Source: RGDT01 sp964630925
GTDB taxonomy: Bacteria > Planctomycetota > Planctomycetia > Gemmatales > Gemmataceae
Assembly (NCBI GenBank): GCA_964630925.1
Contig: CAZVZK010000049.1
Location: forward strand, 1-63,888
Direction of reading: 5' to 3'
DNA length: 63,888 nt
Positions 30,720 through 40,344 of this stretch are shown one piece after another. A program made the position numbers and the translations under genes. Position 1 is the stretch's first letter; every line of letters starts with the position of its first letter. The notes under the pieces are model-generated. The model saw only the letters and a program-made list of their open reading frames with translations, had not been told where the DNA came from and made no database searches.

Positions 30720-33563
30720 ATGCTGTGGGAAGTGCTGATCCGACCCAGGGGCGATGACCCCGAACGCCGCCGCGTCGCCGAGGAGTACCGCCTCCTCACC
30801 CACGCCGACGGCTCTGGCCTCGTCACCGCCACGGGCCGCGGCTTCCTCCTCGAAGGCGTCGGCGAGGCCGACGGCGCCCGCCTCCTCCGCGTCCTCCTCG
30901 CCGACGACCTCGTCGAGGAGGCCCGCCTCGCGCCCCTCGGCACCCCCGAGCCCGACCTCCTCGCCACCGTCCTCCTCAAGCCCGGCGTCATGGACCCCGC
31001 CGCCCTCAGCGTCCTCGACGTGGCCCGCGACCTCGGCGTCCCCCTCTCCGGCGTCCGCTCCTTCCGCCGCTACTACGGCCCCGGCCCCGCCGACGACACC
31101 CTCCGCCGCAAGGTCCTCGCCAACGAGGCCATCGAGCAGGTCGTGGACGGCCCCCTCTCCCTCGACCACCTCGCCGTCGGCAAGCCGTACACGTTCCAGC
31201 TCCTCACCGTCCCCCTCCGCGACGCCGACGACGACGGCCTCCGCCGCATCAGCAAGCAGGGCCAGCTCTCCCTGTCGCTGGAGGAGATGCGCACCATCCA
31301 GGCCCACTTCCGCGCGGCGGGCCGCGAGCCGACGGACGTCGAGCTGGAGACCGTCGCCCAGACGTGGTCGGAGCATTGCTCGCACAAGACGCTCAAGGGC
31401 ATCGTGGACTTCGACGGGAGGAGATATCAGAACCTCCTCAAGGAGACCGTCTTCGCCGCCACCCAGAAGATCCGCGAGCGCCTCGGCGCCGCCGACTGGT
31501 GCGTCAGCGTCTTCGCCGACAACGCCGGCGTCGTCACGTTCGACGACAGGCACCACGTCTGCTTCAAGGTCGAGACGCACAACCGCCCCTCGGCCATCGA
31601 GCCCTACGGCGGCGCGAACACCGGCATCGGCGGCGTCATCCGCGACGTGCTGGGCACCGGCCTGGGCGGCAAGCCCGTCGCGAATACCGACGTGTTCTGC
31701 TTCGCCCCCATCACGATGCCGCCCGAGGCCCTGCCGTCCGGCGTCCTGCACCCGATGAAGGTGATGAAGGGCGTCGTCTCCGGCGTGCGCGACTACGGCA
31801 ACCGCATGGGCATCCCCACCGTCAACGGCGCCGTCCTCTTCGACGAACGCTACGTCGGCAACCCCCTCGTCTTCTGCGGCACCGTCGGCCTCATCCCCGT
31901 GGACCTCGCCTTTAAGAAGGCCAACGCCGGCGACCTCATCGTCGCCGTCGGCGGACGCACGGGCCGCGACGGCATCCACGGCGCCACGTTCTCCTCGGCG
32001 GAGCTGACCGACGAGTCGGAGAAGGTGTCCGGCGGGGCGGTGCAGATCGGCAACGCCATCGCCGAGAAGAAGGTGCTGGACGTGCTGCTCCAGGCGCGGG
32101 ACCGCGGCCTGTACTCCGCCATCACCGACTGCGGCGCCGGCGGCTTCTCCTCCGCCGTCGGCGAGATGGCCGAGGGCATCGGCGCGACGGTGGATCTGGA
32201 GAAGGCACCCCTCAAGTACGAGGGGCTGACCTACACCGAGGCGTGGATCAGCGAATCGCAGGAGCGGATGATCCTGTCCGTCCCGCCCGAGAAGTGGGAC
32301 GAACTGCGGGCGCTCTGCGCCGACGAGGACGTGGAGGCCGCCGTCCTGGGGACGTTCGAGGCGACGGGCCGGCTGGTCCTCAAGTACCAGGGCAACCCCG
32401 TGGGCGACCTCGACCTGGAGTTCCTGCACGACGGGCGGCCCGCCGTGGTGCGGCAGGCGTCGTGGACGCCGCTGCCCATCGCCGCCCCCGTCCCCACACC
32501 GCCCAAGGGCATGACCGACGCCCTGCTGGCGATCCTGCGTGACCCGTCGGTGGCCAGCAAGGAGTGGGTGATCCGCCAGTACGACCACGAGGTGCAGGGG
32601 GGCAGCGTCATCAAGCCGCTGGTCGGCCTGCACGACGACGGCCCCTCCGACGCCGCCGTCATCGCCCCGGTCCTCGGATCGACGCGTGGCCTGGCCATCG
32701 GCTGCGGCATCAACCCGCGTCTGGGCGACCTCGACCCCTACGCGATGGCCGCCTGCGCCATCGACGAGGCCCTGCGGAACGTGGTGGCCGTCGGCGCCGA
32801 CCCATCACGGATCGCGGTGCTGGACAACTTCTGCTGGGGCAACACCGACCGCCCGGAGGTGCTCGGCTCCCTGGTGCTTGCGGCGCAGGCGTGCCATGAC
32901 GTCGCGCTCGCCTACGGCACGCCGTTCATCAGCGGCAAGGACAGCCTCAAGAACGAGTTCACCGCCCCCGGCCGCCACGTCGTCATCCCGCCGACGCTGC
33001 TCATCAGCGCGCTGGGCCAGGTGCCCGACGTGCGCAAGTGCGTCAGCATGGACCTGAAGGAGGCGGGCAACCTCCTCTACCTCGTCGGCGAGACACGCGA
33101 CGAGATGGCCGGCTCGTACTTCCACAAGATCGCCGGCCTGATCGGCGGCGCCGTCCCGCGTCCCGACCTGGGGCGGGCGCCGAAGCTCTTCGCGGCCCTG
33201 CACGGCGCGATCAAGGCGGGGCTGGTGCGGGCGTGCCACGACCTGAGCGAGGGCGGCCTCGCCGTGGCGGCGGCGGAGATGGCGTTCGCCGGCGGCCTGG
33301 GCGCGGACCTGTCGTCCTCCGGCGTGACCGGCCTGCCGGACGAGGCGGCGCTGTTCAGCGAGTCCTGCACGCGGTGGCTGATCGAGGTGCCGGCGGCGAA
33401 GGCGGCGGCGCTGGAGGCGGCCTTCGCCGGCCTGCCGCTGACGAAGGTGGGCGCCGTGGTGGCGCAACACCGTCTGCGGATCGCCGGGGCGTCGGGCGAG
33501 TGGGTGGTCTGGGCGGACCTGGCCGCGCTCAAGGAGGCGTGGCAGGCGCCGCTGCGGCTGTGA
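30720..33563 (+). CDS. purL: Phosphoribosylformylglycinamidine synthase PurL with N-terminal PurS-like part
   Basis: 947 residues from ATG 30720. It catalyses the ATP- and glutamine-dependent step FGAR to FGAM in purine synthesis. Residues 1-160 look like PurS-type folds (LWEVLIRPRGDDPERRRVAE, then LLATVLLKPGVMDPAALSVL), so PurS is fused to PurL. The catalytic region has TWSEHCSHKT (about 220), the phosphate-binding VGGRTGRDGIHGATFSS (about 415-432) and DCGAGGFSSAVGEM. The second half repeats the AIR-synthase fold (GINPRLGDLDPYAMAACAIDEALRNVVAVGAD, GKDSLKNEF, HDLSEGGLAVA). No glutaminase domain is attached, so a separate PurQ is expected elsewhere. Confidence 0.95.
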   Translation: MLWEVLIRPRGDDPERRRVAEEYRLLTHADGSGLVTATGRGFLLEGVGEADGARLLRVLLADDLVEEARLAPLGTPEPDLLATVLLKPGVMDPAALSVLDVARDLGVPLSGVRSFRRYYGPGPADDTLRRKVLANEAIEQVVDGPLSLDHLAVGKPYTFQLLTVPLRDADDDGLRRISKQGQLSLSLEEMRTIQAHFRAAGREPTDVELETVAQTWSEHCSHKTLKGIVDFDGRRYQNLLKETVFAATQKIRERLGAADWCVSVFADNAGVVTFDDRHHVCFKVETHNRPSAIEPYGGANTGIGGVIRDVLGTGLGGKPVANTDVFCFAPITMPPEALPSGVLHPMKVMKGVVSGVRDYGNRMGIPTVNGAVLFDERYVGNPLVFCGTVGLIPVDLAFKKANAGDLIVAVGGRTGRDGIHGATFSSAELTDESEKVSGGAVQIGNAIAEKKVLDVLLQARDRGLYSAITDCGAGGFSSAVGEMAEGIGATVDLEKAPLKYEGLTYTEAWISESQERMILSVPPEKWDELRALCADEDVEAAVLGTFEATGRLVLKYQGNPVGDLDLEFLHDGRPAVVRQASWTPLPIAAPVPTPPKGMTDALLAILRDPSVASKEWVIRQYDHEVQGGSVIKPLVGLHDDGPSDAAVIAPVLGSTRGLAIGCGINPRLGDLDPYAMAACAIDEALRNVVAVGADPSRIAVLDNFCWGNTDRPEVLGSLVLAAQACHDVALAYGTPFISGKDSLKNEFTAPGRHVVIPPTLLISALGQVPDVRKCVSMDLKEAGNLLYLVGETRDEMAGSYFHKIAGLIGGAVPRPDLGRAPKLFAALHGAIKAGLVRACHDLSEGGLAVAAAEMAFAGGLGADLSSSGVTGLPDEAALFSESCTRWLIEVPAAKAAALEAAFAGLPLTKVGAVVAQHRLRIAGASGEWVVWADLAALKEAWQAPLRL

Positions 33564-33603
33564 GGGCCGGCGCGGCGGCTTCCTGGAGCGTGAGCGCATC
33601 TGG

Positions 33604-33767
33604 ATCGGGTGAGCGGGGTTGCGTCAGCGCCCCGAGTTACGCAGCGTCAGCGCCTCGTTGACTTGAAGCGCCTCAGCGAACGAGAAAAGCCAGATCCGCT
33701 GACGCTCCACTCGGGGCGCTCACGCGACCCCGCTCGCCCGATCCAGAGCCGCTCACGCTCCCCGGTC
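33604..33767. repeat. REP-like repeats (RAYT-associated family), serA side
   Basis: One copy GTGAGCGGGGTTGCGTCAGC GCCCCGAG on the plus strand and one inverted copy ending CGACCCCGCTCGCC, facing each other between the 3' ends of purL and serA. The same unit flanks the RAYT gene. Confidence 0.75.
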
Positions 33768-35384
33768 TCACCCGAACCACGGCGGCATCTGGCCCGCCGG
33801 CGGCAGCTTCACCACGCTCACGTTCCTGATCCCCTCGTGCGCCCGCACCTCGCGCAGCGCCTCCTCCGGCGGCGGGCTGTCCAAATTCAACACCGCGATC
33901 GCCTCGCCGCCCGGCTGCTCGCGGCCCACCGTCATCTGCGCGATGTTCACCCGGTGCTTCCCGAAGATCGTGCCGATGAAGCCGATGAGCCCCGGCGCGT
34001 CGCGGTGGTTGAACAGCAGCGTCACCCCGTCGAGGTACGCGTCCAGGTGGTGCGTCCCGAGCTGCACCAGCCGCAGGAACTGGTTGCCGAACAGCGTGCC
34101 GGCCGCCGTCAGGCTGCCCTTCTCCGTGTGCAGGACGACACGCAGCACCGTGCTGAAGTCGCCCTTCTGCGACGACTTCTGCTCCACGATCTCGATCCCC
34201 CGCTCCGACGCCAGCAGCGGCGCGTTCACGACGTTGACGTGGACGACGTGCGGCTCGAGCAGCCCCGCCGCGAACGCCGCCGTGATCAGCCGCGTCGAAC
34301 GCTTGGCCACCTCGCCGCGGTACAGCAGCTCGGCCTTGTGCGGGGCCGCCGGCGCGAGCTGCCCCAGCAGCAGCCCCAGCCGGCGGGCGAGATCGACGTA
34401 CAGGCGCATCTCGTCCATCTCGGCGCGGTCCACCGCCGGCATGTTGACCGCGAAGCCGACCACGCCGCGCGTCAGGTAATCGAGGATGAGCTGGGCCGCC
34501 TCCTTCGCCACCGACACCTGCGCCTCGACCGTGGAGGCCCCCAGGTGCGGCGTCGTCACGATCCCCGGCACCCCCACCAGCGGGTGGCCAGGCGGCGGAG
34601 GCTCTTCGCTGTACACGTCCACCGCCGCCCCCGCCAGGTGGCCCGACTTGACCGCGTCGGCCAACGCCGCCTCGTCGATGATCCCGCCGCGGGCGCAGTT
34701 GATCACCCGCGCCCCCTTGGGCAGGAGCGCCAGCTGGGCCGCGCCGATGAGGCCCCTCGTCTCGTCGCTCAGGGGCGTGTGGACGGTGAGGAAGTCGCAG
34801 CGCGGCAGGAGCGAGGCGAGGTCCGGCGCCGTGTCGATGCCGAGCTGCGACGCCGCCGCCGGCGCGATGAACGGGTCGAAGCCGACGGGCTTCATGTCCA
34901 GGCCGGCACAACGCCGGGCCACCTCGCGGCCGATGCGGCCAAGGCCGATGACGCCCACGGTCTTGCCGGCGAGCTGGGTGCCGGTGAATTTGCTCCGCTC
35001 CCACTTGCCGCCGCGCAGGCTGGCGTCGGCGCCGGCGGTGTGGCGGGCGCTGGCGAACATCAGGGCGATGGTCTGTTCGGCGGTGCTGACGGTGTTCCCG
35101 CCGGGCGTGTTCATGACCAGGATGCCCCTGCGCGTCGCCGCCGCCACGTCGATGTTATCGACGCCGACGCCGGCCCGCACGATCACACGCAGCTTGCCGG
35201 GGTCCTCCAGCTCGGCGGCTGTGACCGTCGTGCCGCTGCGGACGATCAGCCCGTCGGCCTGGCGGATGGCCGCCCGCAGGTCGTCCCCCTTCAACCCCGA
35301 GCGCAGGTCCAGCTCCATGCCGGCGGCCTTGAGGAGGTCGAGGCCCGGCGTCTCCAGCTTGTCGGCGACGAAGATTCTCGGCAT
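33768..35384 (-). CDS. serA: D-3-phosphoglycerate dehydrogenase
   Basis: 538 residues from ATG 35384 with AAGG upstream. First step of serine synthesis: 3-phosphoglycerate to 3-phosphohydroxypyruvate with NAD. The NAD-binding Rossmann motif is VGVIGLGRIGREVARR (about 144-159); the family signature VINCARGGIIDEAAL contains the catalytic Arg region, and the catalytic His is in TTPHLGAS. After residue 320 comes the intervening domain, then a C-terminal ACT domain (GEAIAVLNLDSPPPEEALRE). The long form is typical of actinobacteria, firmicutes and planctomycetes and suggests serine feedback control. The aminotransferase of the pathway is 17 nt upstream on the same strand. Confidence 0.95.
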   Translation of the reverse strand: MPRIFVADKLETPGLDLLKAAGMELDLRSGLKGDDLRAAIRQADGLIVRSGTTVTAAELEDPGKLRVIVRAGVGVDNIDVAAATRRGILVMNTPGGNTVSTAEQTIALMFASARHTAGADASLRGGKWERSKFTGTQLAGKTVGVIGLGRIGREVARRCAGLDMKPVGFDPFIAPAAASQLGIDTAPDLASLLPRCDFLTVHTPLSDETRGLIGAAQLALLPKGARVINCARGGIIDEAALADAVKSGHLAGAAVDVYSEEPPPPGHPLVGVPGIVTTPHLGASTVEAQVSVAKEAAQLILDYLTRGVVGFAVNMPAVDRAEMDEMRLYVDLARRLGLLLGQLAPAAPHKAELLYRGEVAKRSTRLITAAFAAGLLEPHVVHVNVVNAPLLASERGIEIVEQKSSQKGDFSTVLRVVLHTEKGSLTAAGTLFGNQFLRLVQLGTHHLDAYLDGVTLLFNHRDAPGLIGFIGTIFGKHRVNIAQMTVGREQPGGEAIAVLNLDSPPPEEALREVRAHEGIRNVSVVKLPPAGQMPPWFG

Positions 35385-35401
35385 GGCAATCCTTGCGGTT
35401 G

Positions 35402-36676
35402 TCAGTTCCCGGACGAAGCGAGTGATCGTTGCGCCGCCGCGACCCCCGCGCCGGGCGTGAGGGCGTGCCCCATCGCGGCCAGGGTCAATTCGAGGGCCGA
35501 CAGCGCGGCCAGGACGTCGAAGGCGTCGATGTCGCCCATGTGTGCCAGGCGGATGATCTTGCCCTTGAGCGCGTCCTGCCCGCCGGCCAGCTTGACGCCG
35601 TGGCGTGCCTCCAACTCGGAGATCAGGGCGTTGCCGTCGATCCCGGCCGGGACGTGGGCCACCGTCAGGCCCTCGGCGGGGACGCTGGCGAACAGCCGCA
35701 GGTTCATCGCCAGCATGCCGGCGCGGGCGGCCAGGCCCAGCCGTTCGGCCCGCTCCCAGATGGCCTCCAGCCCTTCGGCCCGGATGCGCTCCAGCGCCTT
35801 CGCCAGGGCGCGGACGAGGTACGTCGCCGGCGTGAACGGCGAGTCGCCCGTCGGTAGGGTGTCGCGGTACTTCCGCAGGTCGAAGTAGAACGAGCGCGGG
35901 TTGGGGTTGGCGTCGATCCGCGCCCACGCCTTCGGCGACGCCGACACGAACGCCAGCCCCGGCGGCAGCATCAGCGCCTTCTGCGACCCCGTGACGCACA
36001 GATCGACGTTCCAGTCGTCGACGTGGCATGGGACGCACCCCAGGCCGCTGATGGCATCGACGAGGAGGAGGGCGTCGGTGCCGGCGGTGATCCTGCCGAA
36101 CGCCTCGATGTCGTTCTTGACGCCGGTGGCCGTCTCGCTCAGGGTGGAGCAGACGGCGGCGGCGTCGGGGTGCTTCGCCAGGGCGTCGGCGAGCTGCCCG
36201 GGGGAGACGGGAGCGCCGGGCTCGCTGGTGACGCTGACGGCCTCGATCCCGAGGGCGCGGGCGATGTTGCGCCAGCGCTCGCCCCAGCGTCCGGAGATGA
36301 GGCAGATGGCCTTGGCGCCGGGCGGCAGGCTGCTGGCGAGGGCCGCCTCCATGCCGCCGGTGCCGGAGGCGGTGATGGTGAGGACGGGGTGGCGCGTGCG
36401 GAAGACGTATTGCAGGCCGGCGGTGACCTCCGTCAGGAGCCGGCGGTAGGTGGGCGAGCGGTGGTAGTACGCGGGGCGGGCCAGCTCACGGAGGATCTCC
36501 TCCGGGACGGGCGTCGGGCCGGGGGTGAGCAGGCGGAATCGGCCGGGCGAGCGGGGTTGCGTGAGCGCCCCGAGTGGAGCGTCAGCGGCTTTCGTCTCCG
36601 GCGAGCGGGGTTGCGTGAGCGCCCCGAGTGGAGCGTCAGCGGCTCCGGCTGTTGCGCTCGATTCACTTTCAGTCAA
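35402..36676 (-). CDS. Class V aminotransferase (serine-pyruvate/alanine-glyoxylate type)
   Basis: The conserved domain begins RFRLLTPGPTPVPEEILREL and is complete to ALTPGAGVAAAQR. The PLP lysine is in VTGSQKALMLPPG. Next to serA, it probably supplies the serine-pathway transamination. The start is a problem: no ATG, GTG or TTG lies just before the domain. The first in-frame candidates are TTG 36676 (used here, 424 aa) and GTG 36697, and both place two REP-like repeat units in frame as an N-terminal extension (AADAPLGALTQPRSP twice). The frame stays open upstream into the RAYT gene. The domain is confident; the start is not. Confidence 0.85.
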   Translation of the reverse strand: MTESESSATAGAADAPLGALTQPRSPETKAADAPLGALTQPRSPGRFRLLTPGPTPVPEEILRELARPAYYHRSPTYRRLLTEVTAGLQYVFRTRHPVLTITASGTGGMEAALASSLPPGAKAICLISGRWGERWRNIARALGIEAVSVTSEPGAPVSPGQLADALAKHPDAAAVCSTLSETATGVKNDIEAFGRITAGTDALLLVDAISGLGCVPCHVDDWNVDLCVTGSQKALMLPPGLAFVSASPKAWARIDANPNPRSFYFDLRKYRDTLPTGDSPFTPATYLVRALAKALERIRAEGLEAIWERAERLGLAARAGMLAMNLRLFASVPAEGLTVAHVPAGIDGNALISELEARHGVKLAGGQDALKGKIIRLAHMGDIDAFDVLAALSALELTLAAMGHALTPGAGVAAAQRSLASSGN

Positions 36677-36785
36677 CGAGGCGCTGACGCTGTCCACTCG
36701 GGGCGCTGACGCGGCCCCGCTCGCCGAAGACGAGATCCGCTGACGCTCCACTCGGGGCGCTGACGCAACCCCGCTCGCCCCATCC
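36546..36785. repeat. REP-like repeat cluster between RAYT and aminotransferase
   Basis: Four units: two direct (GCGAGCGGGGTTGCGTGAGC GCCCCGAGTGGAGCGTCAGC, at 36546 and 36600) and two inverted (ending at about 36725 and 36779). The core has CGGGG..CCCCG pairing and a repeated GCGTCAGCG. All read open in the minus-strand frame of the aminotransferase. Confidence 0.85.
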
Positions 36786-36790
36786 GCTGA

Positions 36791-37330
36791 CGCGCCAGAC
36801 CAGACGCACAACGCGCCCTTCTGCCGCAGGACGTACCGCACGGCCGCCTTCACCGCCGCCTCGTCGCGCAAGATCCGTTTCGACCCCTTCGAGGTCCACC
36901 ACGTCCCGCTCGCCGGCACCCCCCACCGCTCGTTCAACGGGCGACTGCCCCATCCCTTGAAGTCGCCCAGGATCTTGGTGGGCGAGGGGTCACCGGGGGC
37001 CCCGACCACCAGATGGATGTGGTTGTCCATCACGGAGCCTGCCAGGATTCTCCAGCCGCGGTGCCGGGCGGTCTCCTCGAACTGGTCGCGGAGCGTCTCC
37101 GCCTGCTCCAGGGTCACCTTGACCGGCGGCCCCGTCATCGCCTCCTGTGCAGAGCGGTACAGGCCGAGGTAATCCTGGTCGTAAGGGGTGCCGGGGATGT
37201 CGTGTTCCAGGCGGGCCTCGCGCGAGGGGTCGTCCTCGCGTTCATCGCGGACCCGCGAGACGAAGCCGCGCGGGTCCCCCGGCAGCCAGTTGCCGTAGAA
37301 GGCGCTTGTGAGGAGCCAGTGGCGGTCCAT
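36791..37330 (-). CDS. REP-associated tyrosine transposase (RAYT, Y1 HUH family), no own stop
   Basis: About 180 residues of transposase sequence from ATG 37330. The HUH motif is DNHIHLVVG (H104, H106) and the catalytic Tyr is probably Y175 in AAVRYVLRQKG, as in IS200/RAYT enzymes that nick single-stranded DNA at hairpins. WWTSKGSKRIL and LNERWG are typical of the family. The frame does not end with the domain: it runs through the repeats and the aminotransferase to 35402 (642 codons in all). REP-like units lie on both sides, so this looks like a RAYT with its own repeats. Confidence 0.85.
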
Positions 37331-37382
37331 CCGCGGACACTCCGGCGATGGGCGACGAGGGTATCTTATCCAAGGGCCCAGC

Positions 37383-37600
37383 GAAAGGGAGCGTCAGCGG
37401 CTCTTGATCGGGCGAGCGGGGATGCGTGAGCGCCCCGAGTTGGAGCGTCAGCGGCTCTTGGCTGCTGGCGAGCGGGGTTGCGTCAGCGCCCCGAGTGGAG
37501 CGTCAGCGGGTCTCGCTTTCTGGAGCGTCAGCGGATCTCGTCTTCGGCGAGCGGGGCCGCGTGAGCGCCCCGAGCTGGAGCGTCAGCGTTGCTGTTGCAG
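37383..37600. repeat. REP-like repeat cluster upstream of RAYT
   Basis: Three direct units starting GCGAGCGGGG (about 37410, 37468 and 37547), each followed by GCGCCCCGAG and GGAGCGTCAGCG; extra half-units (GGAGCGTCAGCGG) lie between them. Same family as 33604-33767 and 36546-36785. Confidence 0.85.
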
Positions 37601-37672
37601 GCGTCGCCGATTTACACCGGGCGTCCGTCCGGGTACGATGGGCAGTGCCCGCCCGTCGCGAGGAGGAGCCCC

Positions 37673-40294
37673 GTGCTTACGTTGTGCCTCGTCTTCGGCC
37701 TGGCCGCCCCGCCGGCCACGCCGCTCCCCTCGCAGATCGCCGGACTGATCAAGCAACTGGGGGATGACGACTTCGAACGCCGCGAGGAGGCCAGCCGCCG
37801 GCTCCGCGACGCCGGCGAGATCGCCGAGCCGGCCCTGGAGAAGGCCGCCGACAGCGACGACGCCGAGGTCCGCAAGCGTGCCCGAGCCATCCTGGCCGAC
37901 TTCAAGCTCGGCATCTACCCCGGCGTGCCCGCCGCCGTCGTGGACCTCGTCCGCAAGTACGCCACCCTCACCGGCCCGGAGAAGAGGCCGGTCATCCAGG
38001 CCCTCCTCGCCGCCGGCGGCCCCGGCGTCCGCGCGATGGTCCGCCTGGCACGCGGGGAGGCCGACGCCGTCGCCCGCAAGGAGGTGTTCGCCGGCATCGC
38101 GGCGGGGGTGGCCAGGGTGGCGCCGGCGCTGCTGGAGGCGGAGGACCGCCCCGCCCTGGAGGCGCTCCTCGAGCTTTGCGTCCTGGGCGACGTGGAGAGC
38201 GGCGCGGGCCACTACGCGGCCTACTGGCTGCTCACGGGCAAGATCGACACGCGGATCGCGGCCCTTGAGGCGCGGGCCAGGGCCGACGCCCCGGGCAAGA
38301 AGGAGAACGAGGTCCTGTTCTGGCTGTACCGCGCCAGAGGCGACCTGAAGAAGGCGCGCGACGCCGCCCTCAAGGCCGAGAGGGCCGAATTCGTCGAGGC
38401 GGCCCTCATGGAGGCCGGCGACTGGAAGACGCTCGACAAGGACCCGGCCCTGGCCCCGACGGGCGATCGCGCCATGCAGCAGGCCTTCCGGGCCACCTAC
38501 GCCCGCCTGGCGGGCAACACCAAGGCGTATGAGAAGATCGTCGCCGAGCTGATCGAGCAGGCCCGGCCCATCGCCCGCGAGCGGGGCAACGTCCTGACCC
38601 ACGCCAAGGGGCTGTTCTTCAACGTCCGCGCCGAGCAGGCGGTCGAATTGCTGACACTCTCGAAGGCCGAGCCGCGCATGCTGTTCAACGTCCTGGCCGC
38701 CCGCATGCGCTTCAAGGAGGCCTTCGCCTTGGCCGAGGAGGCGCGTGCGGCCAAGGGGCCGGACGCCATGCTGCTGACGGTGCAGGAGGCGCGGACGCGC
38801 TTCCTCCTGGGCCAGAAGGACGAGGCGCTGGCGCTGGTCAAGAAGGCCGCCCTGGAGCTGAAGCCGGGCCAGGAGGAGTGGCCGGCCGAGCTGATCGAGA
38901 CGGAGATCGTGATGGGCCGGCGTGACGAGGCGTTCGCCCACACGGCGAGCCTCATGACGTTCGACGCCATGTCGGACTGGGCGGCCCGGCTGTTCGACAA
39001 GCTGTTCCGTCCGAATGACAAGGAAGCCCGCATGGCGTGGGCCGTCATCAAGGAGATGCCCGGCACGAAGGCCGAGCAGCTCGCCCTGCTCCGCAAGCTG
39101 TTCGAGGGCAAGGGCGACGCCGACGACATCCGCGCCGTGATGAAGGCGACGGAGGTGCCCGGCGAGGCCCCCGCCGCCAACTGGCTGGGCGTGGGCGAGG
39201 CCGCGCTCCTCTGCAAGCAGGAGAAGCTGGCCGCCGACTGCTTCGCCAGGGCCGGGGTACGCGGCGAGGTGCGCCTTGGCGACCTGCTGGCGAAGAAGAA
39301 GCGCCACGCGGACGCCGCCGAACGCTACCTGTCGGCGTACAAGGCGGCGGTGAAGGCGGGGACGCGCGAGCCGGATGCGGACGACGCCATCCCGAGCGTG
39401 GCCCTGTACCTGTCGGGGCGTGCGCTGATCGACGCGGGCAAGAAGGCCGAGGGCAAGGCGCGGGTCGAGCGGGCGCACCTGCTGACGCTGGGCGACATGG
39501 AGGCGCGGTACGGCGTGATGCGTGCCCTCCGCAAGCGTGGCGAGCGCGAGGGCATGCTGCGCGAGGCGACGCTGCTGGCGCGGCTCGGCGACCCGCTGAT
39601 GAACGGCCCGGGCAACTACTGGACGGCGGAGGGCATCCGCGCCCTGGCCATCGAGCAGGAGAGGTCGAAGCAGGAGCTGAAGGCGGCGGACAACTTCGAG
39701 CTGGTGTTCCTCGGCTGCCTGACGCCGGGGATGACCTTCACGCGCCCCCAGGCCTACGCCACGGTGCCGTCGTACATGCACAAGGTGCGGGCCGTGGGCC
39801 TGGCGCGTGCGGGCAGGTACGACGAGGCCCTGGCCGTCGCGGGGTACGCCCTCTCGACGTGGCCGGCCAATCTCGACGTGGCCATCGGCGTGGTCCCGGT
39901 GCTGGAGAAGGGCGGGAAGAAGGCGGAGGCGGCCAAACTGTACCGCATGGTGCAGGGCCCGGCGGAGGCGTTCCTGAAGGAGTATCCGAAGAGCCCGCTG
40001 GCGCTGAACCAGCTCGCGTGGCTTGCGGCCGCGTGCCGCCGTGACACCGACAAGGCGGTGGCCTGGGCGGGGCGGGCGGTGGCGCTGGCCCCTGGGACGG
40101 CGGCGTATCACGACACGCACGCGGAGGCCCTGTTCCAGGCGGGCATGAAGAAGGAGGCGCTGGCGGCGATCAAGAAGGCGCTGGCGCTCAGCCCGAACCG
40201 GACGTACTTCAAGAACCAGTTGAAGCGCATCGAGAAGGGCGACAGGGCCGCCCCGCTGCCCAGCGAGGACGAGGAGGACGATGACGAGGATTGA
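37673..40294 (+). CDS. Secreted HEAT/TPR-repeat protein
   Basis: 873 residues from GTG 37673 with GAGGAGG upstream. The start VLTLCLVFGLAAPPATPLPS looks like a signal peptide. Residues 25-110 resemble a HEAT-like pair often seen in planctomycetes (LIKQLGDDDFERREEASRRL, then SDDAEVRKRARAILADFKLG). The rest is TPR-like helical repeats; clear ones are near the end (ARAGRYDEALAVAGYALSTW, LALNQLAWLAAACRRDTDKA, HAEALFQAGMKKEALAAIKK). The C-terminus is acidic (EDEEDDDED). Probably a periplasmic scaffold. The CotH protein follows 50 nt downstream. Confidence 0.8.
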   Translation: MLTLCLVFGLAAPPATPLPSQIAGLIKQLGDDDFERREEASRRLRDAGEIAEPALEKAADSDDAEVRKRARAILADFKLGIYPGVPAAVVDLVRKYATLTGPEKRPVIQALLAAGGPGVRAMVRLARGEADAVARKEVFAGIAAGVARVAPALLEAEDRPALEALLELCVLGDVESGAGHYAAYWLLTGKIDTRIAALEARARADAPGKKENEVLFWLYRARGDLKKARDAALKAERAEFVEAALMEAGDWKTLDKDPALAPTGDRAMQQAFRATYARLAGNTKAYEKIVAELIEQARPIARERGNVLTHAKGLFFNVRAEQAVELLTLSKAEPRMLFNVLAARMRFKEAFALAEEARAAKGPDAMLLTVQEARTRFLLGQKDEALALVKKAALELKPGQEEWPAELIETEIVMGRRDEAFAHTASLMTFDAMSDWAARLFDKLFRPNDKEARMAWAVIKEMPGTKAEQLALLRKLFEGKGDADDIRAVMKATEVPGEAPAANWLGVGEAALLCKQEKLAADCFARAGVRGEVRLGDLLAKKKRHADAAERYLSAYKAAVKAGTREPDADDAIPSVALYLSGRALIDAGKKAEGKARVERAHLLTLGDMEARYGVMRALRKRGEREGMLREATLLARLGDPLMNGPGNYWTAEGIRALAIEQERSKQELKAADNFELVFLGCLTPGMTFTRPQAYATVPSYMHKVRAVGLARAGRYDEALAVAGYALSTWPANLDVAIGVVPVLEKGGKKAEAAKLYRMVQGPAEAFLKEYPKSPLALNQLAWLAAACRRDTDKAVAWAGRAVALAPGTAAYHDTHAEALFQAGMKKEALAAIKKALALSPNRTYFKNQLKRIEKGDRAAPLPSEDEEDDDED

Positions 40295-40344
40295 GGGCCG
40301 GGCCGCGGCGGGTGATCGAGCTGTCCCGATGTCAAAGAGGTCGA

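Noticed and set aside
36546..37600. CRISPR array
   Set aside because: Units are palindromic, in both orientations, irregularly spaced, with no unique spacers of constant length and no cas genes.
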